From positions 1 to 25,208 of the forward strand of contig JBJXFI010000218.1 of the NCBI GenBank assembly GCA_046154695.1: DNA of 25,208 nucleotides, read 5' to 3'. Below, in pieces: positions 8,499-16,132 of the stretch (positions within the stretch are counted from its first letter, which is position 1; each line of letters opens with the position of its first letter). The DNA is from DALYLB01 sp046154695 (GTDB lineage: Bacteria > Acidobacteriota > Blastocatellia > RBC074). Position numbers and translations under genes: made by a program. The notes under the pieces are model-generated. The model saw only the letters and a list, made by a program, of their open reading frames with translations, made no database searches and had not been told where the DNA came from.

Positions 8499-9353
8499 AT
8501 GAACCCATTGGACGAATTCATCTTCAGTCAGAGCGCGCTGCAGGACTATGTCGAGTGTCCGCGGCGATTCGAGCTGCGGTACATCCGCGAGGTGAAATGG
8601 CCCGCGCTGGAGACGCAGTCGGTGATCGAGTTCGAGGGCGCGATGCAGCGAGGGCAGGAGTTTCACCATCTGCTGCATCAGCACGCGCTTGGGGTTCCGG
8701 CGCGGGTGATCGAGGCGACGATCCGCGACGGCGAGATGCGGCTCTGGTGGGACGCGTGCCAGCGCTGGCAGGCCGAGCGGCTGCCGGCCGAGCGCCATCC
8801 CGAGATCATGCTGACGGCCTCGATCGGGGAGCGGCTGTTGATGGCCAAGTACGATCTGATCGCGCGCACGCCGGAGGGGGAATTTCTGATCGTGGACTGG
8901 AAGACGGGCCGATCGAAGCGGCCCGGCGTCCTGGCTTCCCGCATGCAGACGCTGGTCTATCCGTTCGTGCTCGCGCGCGCGGGCGACTGGCTCAACGACG
9001 GCGCGCCGATCCCGCCCGAGCGGATACGGATGATCTATTGGTTCGCCGAGGATGGCCGCGCCGTGGAATTTACGCTCGATGCGGGCAAGCTCGCCGCCGA
9101 TGAGCGCCGGCTGGCCGCGCTGCTCGATGAATTGTTCGCCTGGACAACCGGCGACCGGCAGCCGCCAACCGACGACCGGCGGCCGTACGCGTTTCCGATG
9201 ACCGATGTCGAGCGCCGCTGCGGGTTCTGCGTCTATCGTTCGCTTTGCAATCGAGGGGAAGCGGCGAGCGGCCTGGAGGAGCTGGAAGAGGGGGAGGAGC
9301 TGCCGGCGGCCGTTTCGCTCGACCTGGACGCGCTGGAGGAGATCGAGTTCTGA
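8499..9353 (+). CDS. Stand-alone PD-(D/E)XK nuclease with 4Fe-4S cysteines (AddB C-terminal/Cas4-like)
   Basis: Predicted DNA exonuclease of 284 aa. In order: SALQDYVECPRRFELRYI (12-29) with the first cluster cysteine C20; RGQEFHHLLH (51-60), the RG/H motif of RecB-type nucleases; KYDLIA with D119; LIVDWKTG with D133 and K135, the PD-(D/E)XK core; Q150 in MQTLVYPF; and CGFCVYRSLC with C241, C244 and C250. The C-X2-C-X5-C spacing plus a distant upstream cysteine is the arrangement known for the iron-sulfur cluster of AddB, and Cas4 is similar. ATG 8499 follows AAGGGA at 8491-8496; an ATG at 8400 would read 33 unlikely residues from a palindromic repeat. The stop overlaps the RecJ start. Residues 216-230 come from degenerate heptamer repeats, and an acidic tail ends the protein. 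It probably provides the nuclease for the helicase pair upstream. Confidence 0.87.
   Translation: MNPLDEFIFSQSALQDYVECPRRFELRYIREVKWPALETQSVIEFEGAMQRGQEFHHLLHQHALGVPARVIEATIRDGEMRLWWDACQRWQAERLPAERHPEIMLTASIGERLLMAKYDLIARTPEGEFLIVDWKTGRSKRPGVLASRMQTLVYPFVLARAGDWLNDGAPIPPERIRMIYWFAEDGRAVEFTLDAGKLAADERRLAALLDELFAWTTGDRQPPTDDRRPYAFPMTDVERRCGFCVYRSLCNRGEAASGLEELEEGEELPAAVSLDLDALEEIEF
9147..9188 (+). repeat. Degenerate heptamer repeat inside the nuclease reading frame
   Basis: Six consecutive 7-base units can be aligned: ACCGGCG, ACCGGCA, GCCGCCA, ACCGACG, ACCGGCG, GCCGTAC. The unit matches the AACCGGC repeat at 6178-6198. It encodes a polar, proline-rich stretch (TTGDRQPPTDDRRPY) just before the three C-terminal cluster cysteines and keeps the frame, because six units are 42 bases. 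Confidence 0.6.
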
Positions 9354-11617
9354 TGCGTTGGCGTATGCCCGATCCTGTGACGGTGCCCGATTCGCTGCGA
9401 GAGTTCGCGGGCGGCCACGCGCTCGTCGCGGAGCGGCTGGCGCGCATGGGGATGACGAGCGCCGCGTCCGCGAGGGCGTTTCTCGATCCGGCGGCCTATT
9501 CGCCCGCCTCGCCCTTCGAATTGCCGGATCTGGCGGGCGGCGTCGAGCGGCTGCGGGCGGCGATCGACGCGGGCGAGAGCATTCTGATCTGGGGGGATTT
9601 CGACGTCGATGGGCAGACGGCGACCGCGCTGCTGCTGACGGCGCTGCGCCGAATGGGCGCGGACGTCCGGTATCACGTGCCGCTGCGCGATGGCGAGGGA
9701 CATGGGATGCATCCGGCGAAGCTGCGGGAATGGCTCGCGCGCGGCGTCAACGTGATCGTCACCTGCGACACGGGGATCACGTCGCACGAATCGATCGCCG
9801 TGGCGCAGGCGGCGCGCGTGGACGTGATCGTCACCGATCATCACCTGCTCGGAGAGACGCTTCCCGCGGCCCGCGCCGTGATCAATCCGATGCGGCTCGC
9901 GCCGGGGCACCGGCTTCGCGAACTGCCCGGGGTCGCGGTCGCCTGGCAGTTGATTTCGGCGCTCTCCGCGGGCCGCGACTGCGACGATCTGCTCGATCTG
10001 GTCGCGCTCGGCATCGTCGCCGATGTGGCCGAGCAGAAGAACGACACGCGCTGGCTGCTGCAGCGCGGATTGACGATGATGCGCCTTTCCCGGCGCCCTG
10101 GATTGCAGGCGCTGCTCGATGTTGCCCGCATCGATCCCCTGGAACTGGACGAGACCGATGTCGGCTTCGCGCTCGGCCCGCGGCTCAACGCGCAGGGGCG
10201 GCTCGGCGACGCGGCCGACAGCGTCGAGCTGCTCTCGACGGAGGATCGCGCGCGCGCCGCCGAACTGGCCAATCAGCTCGAAGGCATGAACGCGCGCCGC
10301 CGCCTCGAATCGCGGCTCGTCGAAGAGAGCGCCAACAGCCTGCTCGATCGCGATCCCTGGCTGCTCGAATATGGCGCCATCGTCCTTGCCCATCCCGAAT
10401 GGAGCGGCGGCGTCGTCGGCATCGTGGCCAATCGCCTGGCCGAGCGATATCACAAGCCCGTGGTTCTGCTTTGCGATCGCGACGGGACGGCGTTCGGCTC
10501 GGCGCGCTCGGCGCCGGGATGCAACATCACGGACGCGCTGCGCGCCTGCCGCGCGAAGCTCATCAAATTCGGCGGCCACGCGATGGCGGCGGGCATGGCG
10601 CTTCGCAGCGAGGACCTCTTTGAATTTCGCCGCATGCTCTCGCGAACGGTGCGCGAGATGATGCCCGGCGAGGCCGAAGAGCCCGTGCTCGAACTCGACG
10701 GCGAGCTGCGGCTCGGCGAGATCTCGATGGAGCTGGCGCGGGACCTTCGCAGGCTCGCGCCCTTCGGCAACGGCAATTCGCCGCTCACGCTCGTCTCGCG
10801 CGACTTGCGCGTGGTTCGCAGGAAGAAGCTGGGCCGGCGGGGAGATCATCTGGAACTGCTCATCGAGGACGATTCCGGCGCGCGGCGGCGCGTGCAGTGG
10901 TGGAATGCCGGCGATCCCGACCTGCCCGAGGGCCGGTTCGATATGGCCTTTCATCTGCGGATCAGCCGGTTCGGGGATCAGCCGCCCGAGGTCGTTCTTG
11001 AACCGCGCGACCTGCGGGTGCGAGAGAGCGAGGCGATCGCGGTCGATTCGTCCGCGCCCGAGTACGAGGTCGTCGATTGCGCGAACGACCCCGAGCCCGC
11101 CGCGGCGCTGGCCCGGATCCTCGCGGACGATCCCGGCGCCCTGGTCTGGCGCGAGGGCGATTCCTCCATCGCGGGCGGGACGCGAATGGAGCTTAAGCCC
11201 GCCAGGACGCTGATCGTCTGGACGGCTCCGCCCGGCCCCGAGGAGTGGCGCGCCGCGCTCGACGCCGTGAACCCCCGCCGTATTGTTCTCTTCGGCCAGG
11301 CGCCCGCCGCGCAAACGGTCGATGACTTTCTGCGGCGCATGGGCGGGCTGATCAAATACGCAATCAACGCGAAAGGCGGCCGGGTCGCGCCCGCGCAACT
11401 GGCGGCCGCGACGGCGCAGCGCGTCGATGCCGTGCGCCACGGATTGAACTGGTATCAGGCCGCGGGGCAGTTGGGCATCGACCGGCTTCCCGGCGGCGAG
11501 ATTCTGCTCCTGCAAACGGCGGGCGAGCCGGATGCGGCGCGGCAGGCCGCGATCCACAAGTTGCTCGACGCGACCCTGGCGGAGACGGCCGCCTATCGAA
11601 AACACTGGAAGGGATAG
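9353..11617 (+). CDS. recJ: Single-stranded-DNA-specific exonuclease RecJ with long C-terminal extension
   Basis: DHH-family 5'-3' exonuclease that degrades single strands in recombination and repair; 754 aa against about 577 in E. coli. Motifs seen: IWGDFDVDGQTATA (D82, D84, D86), CDTGITSHE (D139), the name-giving DHH at 162-164 in IVTDHH, LPGVAVAW, LVALGIVADVAE, GPRLNAQGR, then the DHHA1 part with EWSGGVVGIVANRLAE, GSARS and FGGHAMAAG. A nucleic-acid-binding beta-barrel segment follows (SPLTLVSRDLRV to VQWWN). From about residue 560 to the end there is an extra domain ending in a helical segment (AQLAAATAQRVDAVRHGLNWY) that may be winged-helix-like. Such extensions exist in some phyla (Deinococcus RecJ has a C-terminal interaction domain), but this one I do not recognise. 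ATG 9353 overlaps the nuclease stop (TGATG), indicating coupling and a shared role. Confidence 0.9.
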   Translation: MRWRMPDPVTVPDSLREFAGGHALVAERLARMGMTSAASARAFLDPAAYSPASPFELPDLAGGVERLRAAIDAGESILIWGDFDVDGQTATALLLTALRRMGADVRYHVPLRDGEGHGMHPAKLREWLARGVNVIVTCDTGITSHESIAVAQAARVDVIVTDHHLLGETLPAARAVINPMRLAPGHRLRELPGVAVAWQLISALSAGRDCDDLLDLVALGIVADVAEQKNDTRWLLQRGLTMMRLSRRPGLQALLDVARIDPLELDETDVGFALGPRLNAQGRLGDAADSVELLSTEDRARAAELANQLEGMNARRRLESRLVEESANSLLDRDPWLLEYGAIVLAHPEWSGGVVGIVANRLAERYHKPVVLLCDRDGTAFGSARSAPGCNITDALRACRAKLIKFGGHAMAAGMALRSEDLFEFRRMLSRTVREMMPGEAEEPVLELDGELRLGEISMELARDLRRLAPFGNGNSPLTLVSRDLRVVRRKKLGRRGDHLELLIEDDSGARRRVQWWNAGDPDLPEGRFDMAFHLRISRFGDQPPEVVLEPRDLRVRESEAIAVDSSAPEYEVVDCANDPEPAAALARILADDPGALVWREGDSSIAGGTRMELKPARTLIVWTAPPGPEEWRAALDAVNPRRIVLFGQAPAAQTVDDFLRRMGGLIKYAINAKGGRVAPAQLAAATAQRVDAVRHGLNWYQAAGQLGIDRLPGGEILLLQTAGEPDAARQAAIHKLLDATLAETAAYRKHWKG

Positions 11618-11620
11618 ACC

Positions 11621-12721
11621 ATGACCGCTTTCAAGATTCGATCGAAGGAAGAATGCAAATGGGACCTGGTCGCGCTCGGCGAAGTCATGCTTCGCCTCGA
11701 TCCGGGCGACGGGCGCATTCACACGACGCGCGCCTTTCAGGCCTGGGAGGGCGGCGGCGAATACAACGTCGCGCGCGGATTGAAGCGATGCTTCGGCATG
11801 ACGACCGCCGTCGTCACGGCCTTCGCCGACAACCCGGTCGGACGCCTCGTCGAGGACCTGATCTATCAGGGCGGCGTCGATCAATCCCACGTTCAATGGG
11901 TCAAATATGACGGCGTCGGACGCGAGGCGCGAAACGGATTGAACTTCACCGAGCGCGGCTTCGGCGTGCGCGCCGCGGTGGGCTGCTCCGACCGCGGGCA
12001 CACCGCCGTCTCGCGGCTCCGGCCCGGCCAGATCGACTGGGAGCGCATCTTCGGCCACGAGGGCGCGCGCTGGTTCCATTGCGGCGGCATCTTCTGCGCG
12101 CTCTCCGAGTCGACGCCGCTCGTCGCCAAAGAGGCCATGGAGGCCGCCAAAAAACACGGCGTGATCATCTCGTACGATCTCAACTATCGCGACTCGCTCT
12201 GGATGGGAATCGGCGGCCACGACAAGGCCCGCGCCGTCAATCGCGACATCGCGCGCCTCGTCGATGTCATGATCGGAAACGAGGAGGACTTCACCGCCGC
12301 CCTCGGCTTCGAGGTCGAGGGCGTCGATGAACACCTCTCCAGCCTCGATCCGGCCAACTTCAAGAAGATGATCGCCCGCGCCGTCGCCGAATATCCGAAC
12401 TTCCGGGCCGTCGGCACCACGCTCCGCAACGCGAAGACCGCCTCCATCAACGACTGGGGCGCGATCTGCTACGCCGGCGGTGAATTTCATGAAGCCCCCC
12501 TGCGCGAAAACCTGGAGATCCACGATCGCGTCGGCGGCGGAGACTCCTTCGCCTCCGGGCTGATCTACGGTTTTCTGACGGGGCAGGGTCCGCAGCGCGC
12601 GGTCGAATACGGCGCCGCTCACGGCGCACTGGCCATGACCACGCCCGGCGATACCTCGATGGCCACGCTGGCGGAAGTGGAGAAGGTGATGAAGGGCGGA
12701 GGCGCGCGCGTCGCGCGATAG
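11621..12721 (+). CDS. kdgK: PfkB-family sugar kinase, probable 2-keto-3-deoxygluconate kinase
   Basis: Ribokinase/PfkB-fold kinase of 366 aa, expected to phosphorylate KDG to KDPG in the cytoplasm. The N-terminus shows DLVALGEVMLRLDP, the sugar-binding GGGEYNVARGL near residues 46-56, and SYDLNYR near 185-191. The C-terminal PfkB signature is DRVGGGDSFASGLIYGF with the catalytic base D308; the GGGDSF form (rather than GAGD) is common in KDG kinases. It is longer than E. coli KdgK (309 aa) because of an insert around residues 215-260. ATG 11621 follows GGAAGGG with good spacing and lies 3 bases after the recJ stop, so it is in the same transcript. The KDPG aldolase at 3404 would use its product, which supports the substrate call. 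Other PfkB substrates such as fructose or adenosine are less likely. Confidence 0.8.
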   Translation: MTAFKIRSKEECKWDLVALGEVMLRLDPGDGRIHTTRAFQAWEGGGEYNVARGLKRCFGMTTAVVTAFADNPVGRLVEDLIYQGGVDQSHVQWVKYDGVGREARNGLNFTERGFGVRAAVGCSDRGHTAVSRLRPGQIDWERIFGHEGARWFHCGGIFCALSESTPLVAKEAMEAAKKHGVIISYDLNYRDSLWMGIGGHDKARAVNRDIARLVDVMIGNEEDFTAALGFEVEGVDEHLSSLDPANFKKMIARAVAEYPNFRAVGTTLRNAKTASINDWGAICYAGGEFHEAPLRENLEIHDRVGGGDSFASGLIYGFLTGQGPQRAVEYGAAHGALAMTTPGDTSMATLAEVEKVMKGGGARVAR

Positions 12722-12723
12722 CC

Positions 12724-12770
12724 TCGCCGGCCGCCGGCGAAGCCATCATCGAGGGCTGTGCGCCCTATTT
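12724..12770 (+). terminator. Hairpins between converging kinase and Tad operons
   Basis: Two hairpins follow the kinase stop. TCGCCGGC (12724-12731) pairs with GCCGGCGA (12733-12740). AGGGC (12752-12756) pairs with GCCCT (12762-12766) and is followed by ATTTATT, giving a modest intrinsic terminator for the plus-strand operon. The second hairpin overlaps the stop codon of tadC, which ends here from the other side, so the two operons converge on this short gap. Confidence 0.45.
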
Positions 12771-13694
12771 ATTCAACCCTCCGTCGAAAGCGTCCATGAT
12801 GCTGATGGCCGCTGGGCCGAGGATGATGATGAAAAGCGTGGGAAAGAGAAAGCAGGTAAGCGGAAGGAGCAGCTTCACCGCGGCCTTCTGCGCCGCCTGT
12901 TCCGCTCGCTGCCGGCGTTTGGTTCGCAGCGACTCCGAATAGATGCGGACGGCGCGCCCGATCGAGGTGCCGAACCGGTCCGCCTGGATCAACATCGCCA
13001 CGAAACTGCGCAAATCCTCCACGCCCGTTCGTTCGGACAAGTTTCGCAGCGCGACGAGGCGGTCCCGCCCGACGCGAATCTCCAGGTTGACGATCTCGAA
13101 CTCCTCGCTGATCTCCGGGTGCGCGTCTTTCAGCTCCTCGCTGACGCGCACCATCGCGGCGTTTATTCCCAGTCCGGCCTCCATGGAAACGACCATCAGA
13201 TCGAGCGCGTCCGCCAGCCCCCAGCGAAGCCGCTCCTGTCGCCGTTTGATCAGGTGATTCAGGATATACCGGGGGAGAAAGAAGCCGATGACGAATGCGG
13301 CCATGCCGATGAACAACAGCCGTCCGATCGACTGGGCGAAGATCAGGCAGAGGATCGCCGTCAGCAGCGGGAGGCCGAACATCGCCGCCAATTGAATGCC
13401 GTGGTAGATCGCCGGCGCCTTGTGTGAAAAGTAGCCGGCCTGCAGCAATTGCTTCTGCAGTTTTTGCGCCTCGGTCGCGGAAGGCGGCGCCAGCCGATTG
13501 AGCGGCTTCGTCACCTTTTCCGCCAATCCTTCCCCCGGATCGATCGCGGCCGGCGACTCCACCGCCTTTTTTCCCCCCTCCATCGGCTGCAGCCGTTCGA
13601 GAATCGCATTGCCTCTGCGCGCGATCAGCCAGTAGATGCCGATGGAGCCGGACATCGCGAAGATAAACGTGGAGATCATGATAAATTCAAGCAT
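12765..13694 (-). CDS. tadC: Tad pilus inner-membrane platform protein TadC
   Basis: Type II secretion GspF-like platform protein of 309 aa that sits in the inner membrane and, with TadB, couples the TadA motor to Flp pilus assembly. Seen: an N-terminal membrane segment (MISTFIFAMSGSIGIYWLI), a polar stretch with KQLLQAGY, two central hydrophobic segments near residues 105-145, the conserved cytoplasmic helices DALDLMVVSMEAGLGINAAM and FVAMLIQADRFGTSIGRAVR, then a C-terminal membrane pair ending FPTLFIIILGPAAISIM. Both T2SSF motifs are in place and the length is normal for TadC (300-320). ATG 13694 has a near-perfect ribosome site, AAGGAGG, six bases upstream. It is the last gene of the locus, 36 bases after tadB; no tadD follows, since the next gene converges. 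Confidence 0.9.
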   Translation of the reverse strand: MLEFIMISTFIFAMSGSIGIYWLIARRGNAILERLQPMEGGKKAVESPAAIDPGEGLAEKVTKPLNRLAPPSATEAQKLQKQLLQAGYFSHKAPAIYHGIQLAAMFGLPLLTAILCLIFAQSIGRLLFIGMAAFVIGFFLPRYILNHLIKRRQERLRWGLADALDLMVVSMEAGLGINAAMVRVSEELKDAHPEISEEFEIVNLEIRVGRDRLVALRNLSERTGVEDLRSFVAMLIQADRFGTSIGRAVRIYSESLRTKRRQRAEQAAQKAAVKLLLPLTCFLFPTLFIIILGPAAISIMDAFDGGLNK

Positions 13695-13700
13695 CGTTTC

Positions 13701-13707
13701 CCTCCTT
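13701..13707 (-). promoter_or_regulatory. Strong ribosome-binding site of tadC
   Basis: On the minus strand AAGGAGG lies six bases before ATG 13694. It is the strongest Shine-Dalgarno match in the Tad locus and fixes the tadC start. Confidence 0.75.
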
Positions 13708-13730
13708 CTGGCGCGGCGAGTCTGAACGAA

Positions 13731-14693
13731 TCAGATTTTGATGTGCATGATCTTTCGAATCAGAAGCATGCCGATAATCTGCATCACGGCCGCCAGGTAG
13801 ACCAGTTTCTGGCCGCGCGGGTCGCGCCAAAGCGGGTCCATATATTCGGGGTTCATGAAATTGACCATCACGGCGATGAAAAGGGGCAGCCCGCAGAGCA
13901 CCCATGCGGACATGCGCGAGCTCGTGGTCAGCGTCTTCAAATCCTCGATGATTCGAAAGCGCTCCCGGATCGTGTGCGCGACCTTTTCGAGGATCTCCGC
14001 CAGATTGCCTCCGGTCTCGCGCTGAATGAGAATTGCGGTGACGCACAGCCGCAGATCGAGCAGGGGAATGCGGGCCGTCAAATTCTTGAGCGCGAGCTTG
14101 TAGGAGAGCCCCAGGTTCTGCTCTTCGTAGGTCTTCCCGAATTCGCCCGCGATCGGCTCCGGCATTTCACTTGCGACCATGCGCAGCGCCTCGGTGAAGG
14201 CGTGCCCCGCGGAAAGGCCGCGGCTCATCAGTTCGAGCGTGTCGGGCAGGAGCGCCATAAAGGCATTGAACCGCTTCTGCCGCTTCCGCCAGACGTGAAT
14301 GAACGGCAGCGATGCCGCCGCCATCGCTGATGCGATGACCAGCAACAGGGCGCCCGTGAAGAAAGAGGCGGCCATCCATCCCATCAGACCCAGCATCGCC
14401 GCGAACATCGACAATCTCAGCACCGTCACGTTCATATCCGCCTGCTCGATCATCCGCCGCAGCCGGGTCGCAAGGCGCATTTGCAGCAGCCATTGATTGA
14501 GGCTGGGGATTTCGCTCAGCAGCTCCTTGCGCAGCACCTGAAGAGTTTCGTCCTCGGCGCCGCCGGCCATGATCAGCGTGGAGGTCAGCCGCTCCTCCAG
14601 GCGCCTGTGTTCGGCGGTGGATCGGCGCGTCATCAGCCAATAGGTGATGACGCTCACCAGCAGGAACGTGCAAAAGATCATCATCGAAACCAT
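13731..14693 (-). CDS. tadB: Tad pilus inner-membrane platform protein TadB
   Basis: GspF-like platform protein of 320 aa, partner of TadC. An N-terminal membrane helix (MVSMMIFCTFLLVSVITYWLM) is followed by a cytoplasmic stretch, two hydrophobic segments around residues 95-135, the typical TadB motif LPDTLELMSRGLSAGHAFTEAL, then QRETGGNLAEILEKVAHTIRER, and two C-terminal membrane segments (MSAWVLCGLPLFIAVMVNFM and KLVYLAAVMQIIGMLLI). The E/G-rich ETGGNLAE motif and the order tadA-tadB-tadC settle the name. The start lies 3 bases after the tadA stop, so the two are probably translated together. Nothing is odd in length or motifs. Confidence 0.9.
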   Translation of the reverse strand: MVSMMIFCTFLLVSVITYWLMTRRSTAEHRRLEERLTSTLIMAGGAEDETLQVLRKELLSEIPSLNQWLLQMRLATRLRRMIEQADMNVTVLRLSMFAAMLGLMGWMAASFFTGALLLVIASAMAAASLPFIHVWRKRQKRFNAFMALLPDTLELMSRGLSAGHAFTEALRMVASEMPEPIAGEFGKTYEEQNLGLSYKLALKNLTARIPLLDLRLCVTAILIQRETGGNLAEILEKVAHTIRERFRIIEDLKTLTTSSRMSAWVLCGLPLFIAVMVNFMNPEYMDPLWRDPRGQKLVYLAAVMQIIGMLLIRKIMHIKI

Positions 14694-14696
14694 CGC

Positions 14697-16040
14697 TCAC
14701 CTCTCCTCGAATAGAGTCCGTGAAACGGTCAATCCATGGATCTTCAGCCGTTCGGCGAAGAGCGGACGGACGCCGGTGGGCAGGTGGCGTCCGATGACGC
14801 GGCCATCCCGCTCGATGCCGCTGCGCTCGTATTTGAAGATCTCCTGCATCGTGATCGTGTCGCCTTCCATGCCGGTGATCTCTGAAATGGAGGTGACGCG
14901 GCGTGAGCCGTCGCTCAAACGCGCCGCCTGAATCACCAGATTGATGGCGGAGCTGATCTGTTGGCGCATGGCCTTGTCCGAAAGCTTGATCCCGCTCATC
15001 TGGATCATCGTTTCGAGCCGCACGAGGGCGTCGCGCGGCGTGTTTGCGTGGATCGTCGCCAGGCTGCCGTCGTGGCCGGTGTTCATCGCCTGCAGCATGT
15101 CGATGGCCTCGCCCGCCCGAACCTCGCCGAGCACGATGCGCTCCGGCCGCATTCGCAGGGCATTGCGCACCAGATCCCGCTGCGTGACCTCTCCCTTGCC
15201 CTCGATGTTGGGAGGGCGGGTTTCAAGCGAAACGACGTGCGGCTGCTGCAGTTGCAGCTCCGCCGAGTCCTCGATGGTGATGATCCGCTCGTCCTCGGGG
15301 ATGAAGGCCGAAAGCGAGTTGAGCAGCGTCGTCTTTCCCGATCCCGTGCCCCCCGAGATGAGGACGTTCAATCGCGCCTTGACGCACATTCCGAGAAGCT
15401 CGGCGATGTCTTTTGTGAGCGCCCCCTTTTCGACCAGGTCGTTCATCAACAGGGGCTTCGACCCGAACCGGCGAATCGAGACCGAGGGGCCGCGCAGGGC
15501 CAGCGGCGGGATGATCGCATTCACGCGTGATCCGTCCGCCAGCCGCGCGTCCACCATCGGCGAGGATTCATCGATTCGCCGCCCGATGGCCGAGACGATT
15601 CGCTCGATCACCCGCATCAGGTGCTCGTTGTCCCGGAACGCGATATTGGTGCGTTCGAGCTTCCCCCGCCGCTCGATATAGATGTTGTTATGCGCGTTGA
15701 CCAGGATATCGGAGATGGTCTCATCGGCGAGCAACGGCTCCAGCGGCCCCAACCCGAACAGCTCGTGATGGACCTCCTCGATCAGGCGATCTCGCTCGTT
15801 GCCGGAGATCGGCGCATCCTCGCTGGTCAGCATGTCCTTGGCCAGGCGCCCCACTTCCGTCTGAATCTGCTCCTGCGTGAGCTGGTTGATTTTGGACAGG
15901 TCCAGCCGGTTGATCACGGTCTGATGCAATCGCGCCTTCATCTCCTGAAAGACCTGCTGCGTCCCGGAGGCGGCGTCATTCCGCGCGACCGGCATCGCCG
16001 GCGGCGGCGCCTCCCTGGTAAGTTTTTCGCGAAGTGACAT
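14697..16040 (-). CDS. tadA: Tad pilus assembly ATPase TadA/CpaF
   Basis: Secretion ATPase of the VirB11/PilB family (447 aa) that powers extension, and in Tad systems also retraction, of Flp pili from the cytoplasmic face. The first about 80 residues are variable; then comes the CpaF N-terminal domain (GLGPLEPLLADETISDILVN). Next are FRDNEHLMRVIERIVSAIGRRIDESSPMVDARL in two parts, the Walker A ISGGTGSGKTTLL (about 228-240), the Asp-box region IITIEDSAELQL, Walker B RIVLGEVRAGEA, and the His-box HDGSLATIHANTPRDAL. All catalytic motifs are intact. ATG 16040 is preceded by AAGGA about 12 bases upstream. It follows tadZ after a 92-base gap that contains an imperfect palindrome. Confidence 0.94.
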   Translation of the reverse strand: MSLREKLTREAPPPAMPVARNDAASGTQQVFQEMKARLHQTVINRLDLSKINQLTQEQIQTEVGRLAKDMLTSEDAPISGNERDRLIEEVHHELFGLGPLEPLLADETISDILVNAHNNIYIERRGKLERTNIAFRDNEHLMRVIERIVSAIGRRIDESSPMVDARLADGSRVNAIIPPLALRGPSVSIRRFGSKPLLMNDLVEKGALTKDIAELLGMCVKARLNVLISGGTGSGKTTLLNSLSAFIPEDERIITIEDSAELQLQQPHVVSLETRPPNIEGKGEVTQRDLVRNALRMRPERIVLGEVRAGEAIDMLQAMNTGHDGSLATIHANTPRDALVRLETMIQMSGIKLSDKAMRQQISSAINLVIQAARLSDGSRRVTSISEITGMEGDTITMQEIFKYERSGIERDGRVIGRHLPTGVRPLFAERLKIHGLTVSRTLFEER

Positions 16041-16087
16041 CGCGCACCCATCCTTCCCTTTTCCGATAATTCGGCTTTATACCGAGC

Positions 16088-16122
16088 CCCCAACTCTCTC
16101 CCCGGAGGGAGCGAGAGGGAAT
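16088..16122. repeat. Imperfect palindrome between tadZ and tadA
   Basis: Around 16088-16122 the plus strand reads CCAACTCTCTCCCC followed by GGAGGGAGCGAGAGGG, so CTCTCTCCC and GGGAGCGAG/GAGAGGG can fold back. No clear U-tract is seen on the minus strand. It may be an mRNA-stability or attenuation hairpin, or a dispersed repeat. Confidence 0.35.
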
Positions 16123-16132
16123 TGATATTGAT

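Noticed and set aside
9147..9188. CRISPR-like repeats
   Set aside because: The units are 7 bases, contiguous without spacers and in a reading frame; no cas genes are present despite the Cas4-like nuclease.
4039..9353. Known phage-defence systems built on helicase plus nuclease (for example Gabija-type or Zorya-type)
   Set aside because: No OLD-family/TOPRIM nuclease, motor-stator proteins or other marker is present; the motifs fit AddAB/RecBCD-type resection better. A defence role stays open but unsupported.
9233..12622. A very long open frame on the minus strand opposite recJ and kdgK
   Set aside because: It lies wholly across confidently assigned plus-strand genes. High GC third positions create long antisense frames; the product is Arg/Ala/Gly/Asp-rich with no recognisable motif. 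The same holds for long minus-strand frames at 3622-6204 and 6071-8377.
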